Below are positions 24,701 to 37,947 of a stretch of 64,000 bases of DNA, in pieces. A model generated the notes under the pieces. That model saw only the letters and a list, made by a program, of their open reading frames with translations, made no database searches and was not told the DNA's origin. Made by a program: the position numbers and the translations under genes. Numbering within the stretch: the first letter of the stretch is position 1; each line of letters starts with the position of its first letter. The DNA is from Phallus indusiatus (taxonomy: Eukaryota; Basidiomycota; Agaricomycetes; Phallales; Phallaceae), in NCBI GenBank assembly GCA_027605045.1, contig JAQFWX010000028.1, positions 372,001-436,000 on the forward strand, written 5' to 3'.

Positions 24701-27202
24701 GTGTCGCAGGACTGGCAGGAGGTTCCGGATCTCGGTTTCGTGGCATCGTCCATGGAGGCAGCATAGCCATAAGTCCACTTGACGATGGCGTTGGCTGGTT
24801 ACTACTACTCTCCTTATCGCTCGTCGTAATACTGGGTGCCAATTCAGATGAAACCCGAGATAATGTCGGAGTAGCAACGATGGAGTTAGCGAGAGGAGAC
24901 TGCAATGCTCCGGATTCGAGCGAAGACGGCGTCAAGTCTTCTACGACTGGAACCATACAACATGGACATGAATCCCGGGCAAACCGAACAAGCATTTGTA
25001 GCAGACGATCAATCAGATCTGCGCGCGCAGAAGAATCATTAGCGCTATTGCTCGGGTCCTCTTCTTCCTGATCCGTCTCCATAATCCGCCAAGTAAGTTC
25101 GTTGGCAGATACATGAAACAGCAGTTCATCACCTTCCAAATTCGAATGATGTAACTGTTTATCCTGGCCAAAGGTGTCCTCGATCAACTCGCATATACGA
25201 TATCCAAGCTGACGTCGGTAAGACGGAACTCCTCTGAGTTCCGAATGAATGGTATGTATCGTCAACAAGACTTCTCGAGACGTCTGGGGCCTGTTAGGTT
25301 GTACAAGGGCGTTGAAAATATCTGTGATTTTATCGATCCAATCAGGAGAGGTTGGTGTTAAAAGGCCAATATTATACATGTTTTGAGGTATAGGCGCAGT
25401 TTGGGCGTCGGTCAGATGAGAAGTCAATGAGAGCAAGATGGAAGGCAGGCTTGGAGTCATAGGTGTCGAAAGCGGCAGAGCTAACTGTCTGCATATGTTC
25501 ATAAATAGCTTTGTCGGTGCTGAAGCAGGTTTATCGATGGGCAGAATGATAGACTTATGAAGCACCCGACTGTTTTCAAAATAAGGTTAAAGTCAGCATT
25601 ATGAACAATACATGTGAACCGTTGGTGATGGGGTACACACATAGTACGCTGAATATACTTCACCACTTCGCTCAAAACTGTGCCTATAAACCGGCCTTCT
25701 TCTGGTCCAATCATCGATGTATTGTTGTCGGAGTCATTGTCGTCGACGCGATCGCATGCTTCATCTACAATGTCGATTGTAATACCAATAGCTTCCTCCA
25801 ATACCATTTCAGCGTCTGACCGACTTGCCCATTCTTCGATGGCCTTGCCGGTAGGCTTACACAACCGATCTAAAGCAAACGCCGGAACTTCTATGTTCTC
25901 CTTGTGTGCACGCTCCAAAACTCGCGTATAATTCTCTGTCAAAACCATCTGACCTGTTGGGGCAGTAATGTCTATATCAAACTTCGGACGGCGCAAAGAA
26001 AGAAGCGCCATACGGGAACTAGCTGCGTCTCGAAGCACTGCGCGCACTGTACGGAAAGCGCCTAGAGCTACTTGCCTGTTGTCAGATGAGAGGTTCGTCT
26101 TGACGGTTGCGGCGACAGTAGCAGAAAAGGGACCTTGGAGCAAGGTGAAAAGGTGATTGAGGGCGGTTTCTTCTACCGCTCGAACTCGGTATTGGGACCG
26201 CAGTGGAGTCGCTGAGATATGAGGCAACGGAGCGATGTGAGCTCCAACCATGCGAAGCAAAACGAATACGACGTGAGAAATCTCATCCAATGACAACCTT
26301 GAACGGGAAACTTCTAGAAAGGCAAGATACATCTGACATGAAAGAACGGTCCTTTCTAAAAGAGCTAAAGGCTCGGGAACAACAGAAACACGACCAGCTG
26401 GGTATAGAAATGATGCTTGAGGAGAGGAGCCCGAGCGACGATGTATAGTAGATGGGGAAGAGGGAATAGATGCCGAGTCAGATGAGGGAAAAAGTATAGC
26501 ATCTAATGACCGTTGAACATAACGATCATAAAAGTGAAGGGTACCGCGAAGGTGCTTTTCGGTATACGAGGAGGCGTTTTTGGTCATCACATTACGCAAT
26601 AGTTCTGAGTGAGATTCGGCGTACTGCTCCTTTTGCAGCCTGTCATCTTCGTCCGATGAGAGGGAATCGAAGGTAAAACCTATGCATTCTTCGGAGAATC
26701 GTATAAACTGGTCTTCGAAGCCGACGATACAGCTTCCTTCCTTTGTCAACGCCGAAAGGCAATTATATCGCGGCTTGAAAAGCGCCCATGAGAGGTCAGA
26801 ATTCCGAACGATGGCAAAGAGAGAGGCTCTTTCGAGGTTAGACAGAGGTCGCGATTCAGACGATGAGTAAATTGATATGATTTCCAGGCCACAAATCGTG
26901 AAAGGAGCGTGTGTTCCTGGAGCGCAAAGGCGAGAGACGACAGGGATAACGCTATCCAGGGGAGGCGTCTCGACGCGAAGGGCTGCTTGAAGGGCTCTCG
27001 CGTGATTTAAAGACAATACTGCGGGTGGTGTCAACGATGAAAGGAGTTCGTCGACGGAAAGTTGTGTGGAAGGTGAATCATCCTGAGTGAGAGGTGTTGT
27101 AGTAACAGCGGCTGACGGCCGGCTTTTGATAATGTTTGGAATGGGACCTCCTGTCTTTGCACGCGGTCTCCTTTTTTGTTGTTTAGGATCGTCTTGTTGC
27201 AT
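21735..27202 (-). CDS. TSC2: Tuberin (TSC2), Rheb GTPase-activating protein
   Basis: Tuberin with hamartin inactivates the GTPase Rheb and so restrains TORC1 when nutrients are scarce. Three exons, 27202-25641, 25569-22890 and 22829-21735, give 1,778 residues, normal for the family. The start is the first ATG of the frame (MQQDDPKQQKRRPRAK). The long N-terminal and central parts are alpha-helical repeat-like with Ser-rich linkers, including a CPCCMVPVVEDL segment and a basic Arg/Ser stretch (GMRRTRGGSAAASRSRSR) that could be a phosphorylation site. The C-terminal Rap-GAP domain (roughly residues 1480-1690) has HKIGIIYVAPGQ, then GNDKVRIVWNDSG, whose GND motif holds the catalytic asparagine thumb, then FNFVNLIVEPHS. 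The last intron uses the acceptor at 22830, the only nearby one that keeps the frame. The tail is rich in Gln and Pro. The gene looks intact. Confidence 0.93.
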
Positions 27203-28118
27203 ATCTGAGTGGGAATAAATAGTCTGATAGATGTGTACGAGAAAACGGAGATATTGGCACAACGCACCAAGTTGGAGAAGATTTCAGGAGAATAACAAGA
27301 TCCGGTGCATAAGTGAATTATCCAAGCAGAATTGCAGTGCAGTACTCCTATTTCACCTCAGAGGCCTTATGTCCAGAGGGGGCAGGAATGGCCTTATAAA
27401 GCCAGCCAGCTTGGAAGACGACGTAGATTGAAATGTGCTCAAGGGACAAGGATCACGGTGAGATTACGTAATCTTAACCTCTCCCCCTAATTTCTCAATT
27501 TGTCTTGCTGCTGTCGTGTGATACGTGTCACGAACGCTCATGATGGGCGTGCGGTGATCATATGCAACATATGCAAACATCACCAACACCCTTGCCAGCT
27601 TTGCAAATATCTGATATGGACGGCTTTGAAATGGCAACCCTGGAAGAGATTAGTGTCGGCAAGCGCCAGACTCGGATCAAAGGCTGCGGGTTTACGGGCG
27701 CCTGTTTGGCTTACGTACTAGCGGACGAAGAAGGCCACGATGCTTGAATTTGAGTCTTTGACTCAACGGTCTCGGCCTCCTCTGGCTTAACCATGAGCCA
27801 CATGAGTGCGTGGTCAGAAAGGGTCTGAACCATATTCAGAGATGTGCTCAGTTCGAAGACCGGAGAAGTCAGATTTATCAGAGTTCAGCCCTGTATACGC
27901 CATTATGTATTACAGAAATAACTTGTTTTAAAGCTGGCGTGCGACCACACAAAATATGGAATATGGAACTTATCTCTCCACTTTGCGGTCCTCGTAATTA
28001 GAATCAGTAATGCAGCGCAAGAAACCCTGCGTAGAGTATACATATGTGATATCGAAAAAAATTTTCATTCGAGATTCTTCTAATGAGAAGCTATAATACG
28101 GAACTTGGCGGCTTCGAT
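27203..28118. other. Intergenic region upstream of tuberin
   Basis: Short frames only, without recognisable motifs. It contains the tuberin 5' region and the 3' flank of the next minus-strand gene. Confidence 0.4.
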
Positions 28119-29828
28119 TCATTGTAATTCAATAAGCGAGGACGAGGCGGCAAATTCAACGAGGAAGACTTTTGTCTCAGCCAATATGACCATTCTTCCA
28201 GGTCCCGCAAAGATGTGGTTAGAAGTAACGGTGTCAATGAAAATTTTACCCAGGAGAACACCGTCTGGATTGAACACCTGATTACCGACTCAGTGAATTA
28301 GTGGTAGTTTCTTTTTTTTTAATTTATTGTTATGGCAATCACCTGAACTCCATCACCGCACGAGGTATATACGTTGCCGTTCGTATCGACTTGGATACCA
28401 TCGGGTATACCCGTATCCACCCATGCAAACAGTCGACGATTGAGGAATCTTTGGCTTGTGGGATCCACATCAAAGGCATAGCTAGGGCATAATGGGAACT
28501 TGAGTGGTTTCAGTGTTACTAGAACCATTCAGTCACTCACACGGTTGCAGGTTCCGTAGAGTTAAAGCTTGGCCCCAGGGTACTGGCTCCAGTATCTGTG
28601 CTATATGTAATTTGACTTTAGACACGGAAGCGTATTGAGGCAATTTGACGTTACACATATGCTACACTTCCGTCGGGAGAAAACGCTATTCCGTTGCACT
28701 TGTCAAAACCATCAGCCACCACGCGGACTTCACGTGTAACAGGATCTAAACGATACACTTGGTTGGGAAGCTAACAATAAAAAGGATCAAACAAAGAACT
28801 TCAAATACCGAATTCGGACGTACCAATGGTGGTGGTCGGAAGTGATTGACGAATCCATATCTTGAAAAGCAAGTTAATTGACTAGTAGCTTCTCCCATGC
28901 ATCGTGTGTGTGCAACCTACATTACATCGGTAAAGAATATAGCACCGCTTTTAGGGTGAATTTTAGCGTCGTTAAGTGAATTAAATTGTCGACCGTGCAC
29001 ATTGTCCAGAATTGTAGTCGCATTGAATGGTGGCCTCGGATTGACTAGAACTACACTAGGAGGCAAATTCCCTCTTCCGGACCCGATTAAGACAAGGTTA
29101 CTACCGAGCGGTGTTCCCCCATTCACCATCTGTACAGGGGGTGTAATCGGGACCTTCCGAAAACGTGAATTCTAGAACCATAAACGTATCCGTGACTAGC
29201 GATGAACATACCGCAGTGAAAGTCACATTCTGGGTACCTGGTGGAATATTTTTTAAGCTGATTCTCGAGTATTGGTTATTTTGAGTCAGATTGCTCATTC
29301 CAAGGGGACCCTACAAAGTGTTAATAATAATCTTCCCTAGAGTTGTTATCATAAGAAATTCACCCCATCATTGCTCGCGAAAAAAACTTGATCTTCAATT
29401 GGATCATAAATTGGGGCCTAACAAGAATAAGCGCACGACGACAGAACAAAAAGCACATGGGAAACATACTTCATGGGCGAAGGCGAAATCGTCCCGTTCG
29501 GCAATTACTCGCACAGAAGGATTTGAGCCAAGAATGTCAAGAAAGCTTTCATTCCATATTTGAAAAAAAGGTGGATTAAGTTTCGTTGGGTTAAATGGCG
29601 TGGTCACATTACGAAACACGGCATTGTTTCCCAGTACAGCCAGAGCGGGGACATCAATGACCTATGTATTGGAAATGATGTAATTAACTTTGTAGCTTAT
29701 GCAGAAAAGCGACTTACCACAGACTGAGGGGGGGTTTGTAAGTCTGGTACACTTTGCGAGTCTACTCTGTCAAACAACAACAGACTAAAGAGCGCAACAC
29801 AAAGCCTCAAAAATCTCATCGAACGCAT
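28119..29828 (-). CDS. Secreted SMP-30/gluconolactonase-like beta-propeller protein
   Basis: Ten exons can be joined in frame: 29828-29718, 29661-29470, 29417-29364, 29310-29212, 29171-28921, 28860-28824, 28770-28655, 28600-28541, 28481-28343 and 28277-28119 (405 residues). The N-terminus MRSMRFLRLCVALFSLLLF is a good signal peptide, so the product is probably secreted. Family landmarks of fungal SMP-30/lactonohydrolase-like six-bladed propellers are visible in order: RDDFAFAHE, MVNGGTPLGSNLVLIGSGRG, GRQFNSLNDAKIHPKSG, IFFTDVIYGF, DKCNGIAFSPDGSVAYVTDTG, GIPDGIQVDTNGNVY and VFNPDGVLLGKI. The metal-binding Asn/Asp positions (NSLND, NGIAFSPDG, D of GIPDGIQVD) are present. The substrate is unknown: lactones or phosphotriesters are typical. 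Several sequons (NVTT, NESF, NATT) suggest glycosylation. Confidence 0.88.
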
Positions 29829-31229
29829 AGCGATCACGAACTTGACCACAGTTTTTTCTCCCACAAAAACAGAGCATTTTTATATACCGCCAACATCGAA
29901 GACTTCGTCAAAAGTTCGCTTCACGGAAGAGGCTCCAAGTGACCTTTACGTTGTTTTATACGCAACGCGATGGACGCTTCTCATGGGAAGGTTCAACGTT
30001 CAATCCCCCTCCAATTGAACGCAAGACAGGAATCGAGTCAATCATGTGATGTCCGCTACCTGGCAATTCCATGGGAGTCCATGGGAGTCCTACTCCATGA
30101 AGTGATCACAAGATTGTCTTCACTTTCTTCTTCGACACCACATGAAGGGAGACGGCGTGACGCAATTTCTTCTTGCTCTTATGGCCTATCCAAATGTGAT
30201 AATACTTTCACGAATCGACGGAATATGGCGATTTATATTTGATCCTCTGAGTTAAATCTAACGATGCTGTGGGAAATCAGAATGCTATCTTATTGCGAGA
30301 TTACTTCATGTAAGATGAGAGCCTGAGAGGCAAGAAGCTGACTAGCTTCGAAGAGCTCACTGGCAGGTGTTAGAATTTAAAAAAGCTAGGGACATATCTG
30401 ACACTACCAACCGTAAAGATGAGAACACCATTTCATGAAAATCCATCGGCTTCAACTCTCAACGAGAACAAATTAAGTATATCAGAAAACTAGTAATTGT
30501 GGAGTGAAGGTCGGGAACTAGTATCAAAATTGACATTGCCCATTGACATGTGACATAAAATTCGTCACAAGGCTCAGCAGGAGTTAAAATTAGAACTTTG
30601 CAAGCTCAAAGGCTCAAAGGAACATTCAATGGACGAGCCGAATCACCAGTCTAAGCGAAAGAAAAAGCATAAAATTTCTTTAAATTCGCATAACCGCCTC
30701 TAAACATCACAGTAGCTATGCAATCGGAAGTAAGAAGAAAAAGAAAAATTGATGCAAGAGTCCAAAGAAGACCGATATAAAAATTGTGATAAAAAAAATG
30801 AAGAATGAGCTAAAAAAAAAATCACAAAACCAAATCAAACCAAAATCATGAAGAGTCGCATTTTTTTGAAAGAACACAGTGACCAAAACCAACACCAAAA
30901 CAAAAAAAAATTAAGAAGTAAATAAATTGATAAAAAGGAGGGCCAGGAAAAAATGAACGGAATAATGATCGTGGAATAGCTTGAAAAATAAATAAACAAC
31001 AAACCCCAGAAGTAAAAACATCCGAAATACTCCCGGCTTACGATAAATGAGCAGACTCGCTAATCCGGTATAAAATGCATAAGTAGTTCGGAAATAGATG
31101 AAAGAATAAGAAAGAAAAAAGATGAGAAATACATGACACATGTCAAGACACAGAGAGTACAGCCCGACTAAAAGTCGATAACTTGATTTTACACCGATCT
31201 TGTTCTTCAGATATTTGTTGGTAGCATCA
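29829..31229. other. Intergenic region with short direct repeats
   Basis: No gene is seen. A decamer ATGGGAGTCC occurs twice in tandem at about 30071-30090, and the 30660-31130 part is A-rich on the plus strand. Confidence 0.45.
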
Positions 31230-34200
31230 TCATAAGTCTAGGTCGACGGTGCTAAACTGGAAGATAGGCGCGGATATTGATTCGCGCGCAATTCGTCTAT
31301 TACGAGCTTGCTGCGGATTCGCATGCTGTGGCGGAGGTGGGAAAGGAGGAGACGTTTGTGGTGGCGGGACTGCTTTAGATGCTAACTTCAGCGGTCGATA
31401 AGGAGACTGCGCCTGGCCAAAGTTTGCACTTGAACTTGCTTGTGGTTGAGCATCACCTAGATCCCCACTCTGTCCGACTTCTAGTTGATTGTGTTGAGGG
31501 TATGACCGCGAGTATCGCTTGGTGCGTATTCGTGGACCTTGGGGTTTTTGAGGTTGAGAGGCAGACCTTGGAAGAGCGGTTGTCGTAGCAGTCGGTGACA
31601 CCATTGTTGCTAAAAGCCCTTGATCAGCGTAGCCTTGATTATACCCGTCCGTTCTCCTCGCTCGTTCCATCGCATTGGCACCAATAGAACCTGGTGGCAG
31701 AGCACGCGATGGACCTGCAACAGGTTGTGTTGCAAGCGGTGGATCGACTGTAAGCTGTCTCATCTCAGGCATCGGCATATCGCCCATCGTACGCGAAAGA
31801 GATTCCATCATGGCTTGCTGATACGACTCGGAATTCGAATTTTGACTTGACACTTGTACTCGAGGAGGGGTAGGAGTCGGTCCACTTTCCTCCGGGGTTT
31901 CTTCAGGTGTATTCCTGCTAGCCATCGCCAAAGCTCTCAATCGACTACCCCACATACCAGCCAATCCTCCATCCGAAACGGGAGCATTCAATTGATCCTC
32001 CGCATAGAAAAAGCTAGTCCGTCGATCATCGTTATGTGTTCCGTACACACCACCTGCCCAATTAGGATCAACAAACTCCGAAAGTCTCTTATGTCTCTTC
32101 TCCACACGTCTCTTGTACACTCGAACAAACCACCAGATAAGAACACATATGATTATAGCGGCAACGGCAGCCGAAGCACCTATTAACGCGTCCATTCGTC
32201 GTCGGGCCGCAGAAGAGGTCGAACTGGATACGTGGCCGGTTGCGGTTGTAGGACTGCCACCTGAAGTAATGGCTGAAACTTGCAAAGCGAGCTGTTGCCC
32301 TAAACCTCCCTGGCTATAGAATGCACTATTTGGATCACGTTGCATAGCTTGAAGAGCATTAACAACCCCAACCGGGATATAAGCGAGAAAGTTGGTCCCT
32401 AATACGGTGACATCGACGCCGTCCCAGTCTGTAGGAATGTCCACCCCAAGAGAATAAGTCATGACTTGGCTTTCTGTATACAAAAATAATAAAAGCAAAA
32501 ACATCAGCGGTAATTCTTTTTCTATCACAAGCGGAAAGGATCACCCACCATTAAGCCCCAGAGTGTGTTGAAGGAGCTGTGGCATGATCGCCAGCATTTG
32601 TCCTTGGATCGTAATATTTGTCTGTACGAAGGTCCAAGGTAAAGTATCCAGCTTAAATCGAATTGTTATCAACTCATTCCCCTGAGACAACGCTGATTCA
32701 GTAGACGTTGTTGTTACATTAGATGGTGGGAAGATATTGTAAGGCAATGTGGAAGGAAGCAATGGAGTAGTGGGACTCGCTGAAGGATCTGCATTGCCGA
32801 CCGATTTAGACCCAAGAACCGCGGTGCTTGTCGGCAAATCTGGATCAGTACCTCCAATTGGTGTAGAAGTTGGAAGAATGGCCAAGGACGCAGTCGAGGG
32901 AATGTATTGGAATGCGGAGGCGGTTGTAAACTCTGTTGTAAGGCTTGATGGTTGAACCGGATTAGGAGGCGCACTGGGAGGGGTAACCGTAACGTTGCTG
33001 GGGAATGATGCCGCGCTGGTGAATGTCGGAGACGGAGTTATTGGACCAGATGAATTCGCAGAAGGAATCGGGGGTAAAGAAAGGCTAATGGCGATAGATG
33101 AGGACGGGCCGGAGCTGGGAGAACTCGCAGGTGGGAGGACGGAAGGGTTTGAAGAAGGTGGAGACGTGAACGGAGATGTGCTAACTATGTTACTACCGCT
33201 GACCACACTCGAAGGGATAGTAACCGAAGGGCTGGAGGTTTGTTGGGGTGGTGTGTTTGTCGAAGGTGATGGATCCGTAGATGGCGGTTGACTCGAAGGA
33301 GGTACCGAACTAGGTGTAGTCCCGGGTAACGACGTAGGAATCGGCGAAGGTGATGCAGAAGATGGTGCAGCAGTCTCGGTGTCTGACGGGGACGGCGTCG
33401 TTGAAAGTGGCGGTACAGATGATACTGACGAGGACAATGGTGTTGACGTCGGCTGTGGAGGATTGCTGACTGGTTCAGGAGACGTACTCGGTGTGCTCGA
33501 ATCTGTACCACTGCTAGCTGTACTATTATCACTGCTCGTTGGAGCTGGAACAAAGGTCGAGGTCGGGGTCGAGGATGGAGACGTTGTAGGCGGCGGGCTA
33601 CTCGAGGGAACAGACGATGGTGATGGCGATGAGTTACTTGAGGGAGTAGACGATGAAGGTGGCGGCGAACTATTCGGAGGGGATGATGAAGTAGGTTGAG
33701 GGGCAGGACTAGAGGCTGGCTGAGAGCCACCGCTAGACGGACTTGGCTGAGAGGTATCGCTAGGAGTAGAGCTTGGCTGAGAGGTATCACTAGGACTGGA
33801 GCTTGGGAAAGGGGTAGCGCTAGACGGGCTTGAGCTTGGCTGAGAGGTACCGCTGGACGGACTCGAGCTCGGTTGAGGGATATCCGTGGGAGTGGCAGAG
33901 CCACTGCTTGGAGAAGGCGCTGCTGTTGTAGGTGAAGAAGTAGTAGGGCTAGCCGTGGCCGTTGAACTCGGAGTGAACACGCTCGATGGAGATGGAGATG
34001 GAGATGAAAATGAAGATGGAGGAGATGGCGACGATGATGTAGATTGCGGAGGTGTAAACGTCGATGAAGGTCCCGTTGACAGTGTAGGTGATCCTGTGGG
34101 TGAAGACGCTGTTGAACCCACAGAAGTCGGGGTTGAAGGACTTGCAGAGCTCGAGGGTAGTGAAGAATCAGAGGATCCTGTGGAACTCGACGGAGGCGAC

Positions 34201-36357
34201 GAGTCAGAGGACGCTGTAGAACTTGAAGGAGGCGACGAATCAGAGGATCCCGTAGAACTTGAGGATGATGAAGAGGATAATACGGAGCTCGAGGGAAGTG
34301 AAGAGGATACTACGGAGCTTGAGGGAAGTGAAGACGAAACTGGCCCCGCTATGGTCGAGGAAGGTGCAGATGCGGACGAATCAGAAGGACTCGCCGTAGA
34401 CGAAGGAGAAGAATTCGTCGGTCCCAAAGAGCTTGAAGCTGGTACGGATGCCGTGGAAGATTTTGAAGAAACTGACGCAGTTCCAGAGGCAGTTTCAGAG
34501 ACTGAAGACGTGGTCGAGCCGCCATCACCCAGTCCGATAGAAGCAGAGACAGAGGCAGAGGCAGAGACAGAAGCAGAGGCGGGGGCAGAAGCAGAGGCGG
34601 ATGCGGATGGGCCACTGATACTTGATAATGCCGAAGAAGAGGCCGCTGAAGATGCTGCCTGAGAAGTCGGTAAAGGAGCTGAAGACGAATCCAGAGAGGA
34701 AGATGACACCTGCGATGGTGTAGCAGCAGATGCATCAGAAGTCGATCCGGAGCTTGAAGTCAGAGACGGGGTAGACTGCGAACTGCTGCTTGTCCCGCTA
34801 GCCAGGGTAGAAGGGGACGCCGCACTTGAAACCAGGCTCGAGGAAGAAACAGTGGGAGCTACACTTGACGAGTCTGAGCTTGGGGATGCGACAGACTGGC
34901 TGCTGCTACTACTGATCGACGAGCTAGTAACATCTGTAGCACTGCTACCGTCGCTCATGCTAGGCGAGCTACTACCGCTGGAGGGAGTAAACGTCGACGA
35001 CGAGGCGCCCGCAGTAGTAGATTCTACAAACACCGAGCACAATAAGCAATGATCGGAAGAACGACACGAACTCAGAACATACCAGATGTTGGCTCTACTG
35101 AACTGTGTACTCCGTCAGAAGAACTGCTGATGGCGCTGGATGAAGCTGGTGTATTTGAGCTCCCCTGGCTCGGTGTTGAAGTTCCATGACCGCCTTCATT
35201 ACCAGGGGCTGAACCTGTCGGAGCTGAATGTGATATTACTGTCCCTGATTCTGGGGCATTCGACGAAGTTGGCCTGACCGACGAAGAGCTGCTTGAAGTG
35301 GACACCACAGAGCTTGACTCTGATGAAATTGGTGTTGGTAGTGCCGATGTAGGTGGTGCTGGTGCTGACGTAGGTGAAGGCGAAGGCGAGGCCGACGCCG
35401 ATGGGAGCGAAGAAATTTGAGAACTTGCTGGATTAGAGTTTGACGACGCAGGACCTAAAAAAAGATTGTGAGTATTTGTGCGACAACAGAAAATATTTTT
35501 AGGCGCGTGGAAAGTTTTATGCCCGAAAGGGGTGCAATCAAATGAGGGGAGAAAGCTAGGAATAATGAATCGAAGACGACTATGATATTAACAGTGAGGT
35601 GCTTTCCCTCTAGACAATAGGCAAATGAATGAATGAAAATCCGAAGGAGGAGATTCAAAATTAGGATAGGGTGCTCGTTTAAAAGATAACGAAAGACAGG
35701 TAGGGCAATGACCGTATGAAATATGCATTTAGGAGAGAGATGCTATACCTTGTCTTGATTCTGTGGTGGAACTTGACGGAGAGGGTAAACTCTGTGTTGC
35801 ACTTGAGCTAGGGTCTGCCGTAGTCGATGGCGGCGAGGAGGGAGATGCGGAATGCTGGTCTGAGGAGGAAACTGCTGGAGGGTTATTGTTCATCAGATCG
35901 TCCTGTGACTCTCCCATGAACGATAATCCAGGTCCTTGCATTACATGGTTTCCTACTACAGGGTCGCGAACCGCAAAATCTACAGTACCAGTGGTCGTTT
36001 ATAAGCTGGGGAGCAGTATTATATTATTGATACATACCGTCGAAATTGTGGTTATCGAGGGGAACTCCCGTTCCCATTCTTCCAGCGCCAAACTGCATCA
36101 CATCTCCTCGACGATGAATGAGATGATTTGGATCTGTGCAACAGCAACAAGATCAGAGAGCAACGAGTTTTCCCAAAAGATAGGGGCGTACCATTCCTGT
36201 CTTCACCACCACCACCACCACCGACATCACCAGTACGGAAACGTATACGGCGTTCCATTCTGGCATCGGCACTTATGGCCAGCCATATCCAAGTCAAATG
36301 AAAAAGAGTGTGGAAAGACAGAAAGCACGATCGTCCAGTAGCCCGATGACGAACCAT
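31230..36357 (-). CDS. Msb2-like signalling mucin, single-pass membrane protein
   Basis: Six exons (36357-36192, 36133-36038, 35979-35749, 35454-35083, 35023-32549, 32473-31230) give 1,527 residues. The start MVRHRATGRS is followed by a hydrophobic run ending AISADA, a plausible signal peptide. A unique N-terminal part of about 110 residues (RMERRIRFRTGD, then MQFGAGRMG) precedes roughly 900 residues of Ser/Thr/Pro, typical of an O-mannosylated mucin. A juxtamembrane domain follows (about 1080-1190: NITIQGQMLAIMPQLL, then FLAYIPVGVVNAL and NSAFYS), resembling the extracellular domain next to the membrane in fungal Msb2. One transmembrane helix (about 1210-1232, ending IWWFVRVYKRR) leads to a tail of about 295 residues, rich in Pro and Gln. 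Msb2 mucins signal surface or osmotic cues to a MAPK cascade. The mucin part contains short internal repeats such as SSDSSPPSSS. The Msb2 assignment is inferred from layout and the juxtamembrane pattern. Confidence 0.72.
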
Positions 36358-37332
36358 CCGAACGAACTTTGGTTGGGAGGAGGTAACCCAGGAAGCGCAA
36401 GGCGTAAATTACAAGGTGTCGTGAGGAGAGAAAAGAGAAAAGAAACGCTGATGATACAGAGTGATAATGAGACACACGGAGACGAGATGATCAATGGTTC
36501 AGCTCAGTTGGAAATCATAAAGGTCGTGCGTTCGTGACCCGAAAATGGTGTAAACAGGGCGATGCCAGAGATGGACGACAGGATATCAGAAAGATGTAGT
36601 TTGAGAAAGTAAACTAAAGATATATCGAAAGTGCGATGGTGCCTTGACCAGGACCAGCCCAGTCGACCAGGATCTCGTCGTCGACACAGCGTTGGCCCAC
36701 GTAAGCAACCCTTTGATTGCCACTGCTCGTGATTGGCAGAGTCATAGACTGTCAGCCGACAAGGCACCGCATGCACCTTCCATAAAAGTGTCCAATCGTG
36801 ATATGTCGCGTATTTCCCGGGTCTAGAAGCGTTCTGATCTTGAGAATGAATTGCTTTGTGCTTCCTCAAGAATACAACTGACACAGACTGACACACATGT
36901 GCATGTTGAGAACACAGCGCACTCTCGTTATCCATTAGTCATTTCAGTGTGCCCAAATCTAAAACACATTCTTCATCTTCATCTTCCGACCGCGGGCGTA
37001 TTGATGGAAAGATGGGAACAGCCAGGAAGACTGGAACCTGTCCAGTTCGAATTCAGTCACAATCTGTCAGCTTGTTCTTTGCATTTCAGAATGAATGTAT
37101 CTTCAGATATGTCAATATAAACAACCATTTCTATAGTCATATTACACCGCTCCACTCTTCTTGCAGAACACATGGCTAATAACCACTAATAGGCAGCGCA
37201 GAATATCGAATATCGATCGCACGGACAATCGGGGAAACAGACGGAAAAGCCAAATCCATCTCCCAAAGGATACCCGTATTTCACGAACCCACTCCACCAG
37301 CACCATCTACTCTGCCGCCGGCCGATAATCAC
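36358..37332. other. Upstream region of the mucin gene
   Basis: No gene is supported. Overlapping short frames here lack motifs. The region is the likely promoter and 5' leader of the mucin gene and the 3' flank of the ATP synthase gene. Confidence 0.45.
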
Positions 37333-37947
37333 CTAGTGGTGAGCATCTGCCTTTGGATGATCAGCTTCTAAAAAGTCGAGGAATTCCTTGGCGCTCGAGG
37401 AAGGAGGAGCTCCTGTCTGTCCGGGCGTGGTCTGGCTTGCTAGATCAGAGGCACCAGGTTCAGCCTTATCATAAGCCTCCATTTCTTTCACCAAATCCTT
37501 AGGCAATGTAGGAGGTGTTGGGGAGGAAGGTGTACTGAAGTTTTTGACGGCGCCTACGTGTGCATCTTTGGCCTGTGCAGACGCGTGGTCAAATAGGTAA
37601 TTTAAGTTAGACGGATTTTCCATTGAAAAACAGTGCAGGAGAGTCGTACAAGTGGTGCTGGTTTATACGATTTGATTTCCCGAAGGTAAAAATCCTTGAC
37701 TAAATCTGGAACAAATGAGGTTAAACAGCTGGCAACGTCTACCAATGACACTGAATACCTTTTCGGATTATACATGAACTGGAAATCGTTCGGAGAGATG
37801 TAAGAGTGGATGGAGTGCGTCTAGCCTAACATTTGTGCAGTTATGACAGATGAGAATTAGGATAGAAATGACATTATCGTTTCCGTCAGCCTAGGGCGTT
37901 GGAGTGAAAAAAAGCGAACATACGACGCAGTTTACTAAAGAAGCCAT
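37333..37947 (-). CDS. ATP14: Mitochondrial F1Fo ATP synthase subunit h (Atp14)
   Basis: Subunit h is part of the peripheral stalk that holds F1 against the rotating c-ring in the inner mitochondrial membrane. Four exons fit: 37947-37924, 37825-37759, 37705-37650 and 37572-37333, giving 128 residues. The N-terminus is Arg/Ser/Thr-rich (ARRTPSTLTSLRTISSS), a typical mitochondrial presequence. The mature part starts DLVKDFYLREIKSYKPAPL, the hallmark of fungal subunit h, then AKDAHVGAVKNFS and an acidic C-terminus (AKEFLDFLEADHPK). The first exon is 24 bases and is the least certain part of the model. The gene is divergent from the F1 inhibitor gene, with 281 bases between the two start codons. 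Confidence 0.88.

Noticed and set aside
24628..25071. A 147-residue plus frame inside the tuberin locus
   Set aside because: It is an antisense shadow of the Ser-rich linker of tuberin.
33185..33904. A 239-residue minus frame rich in Arg, Leu and His within the mucin gene
   Set aside because: It is an alternative frame of the Ser/Thr/Pro repeats, a composition artefact.
33886..34662. A 258-residue plus-strand frame rich in Glu, Gly and Val, opposite the mucin gene
   Set aside because: It is the antisense of Ser/Pro-rich mucin codons, which read as acidic residues on the other strand. It has no motif, and the minus-strand gene explains the open frame.
35763..36341. A 192-residue plus frame with a His-rich run
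   Set aside because: The His run is the antisense of the glycine codon repeat in mucin exon 1.
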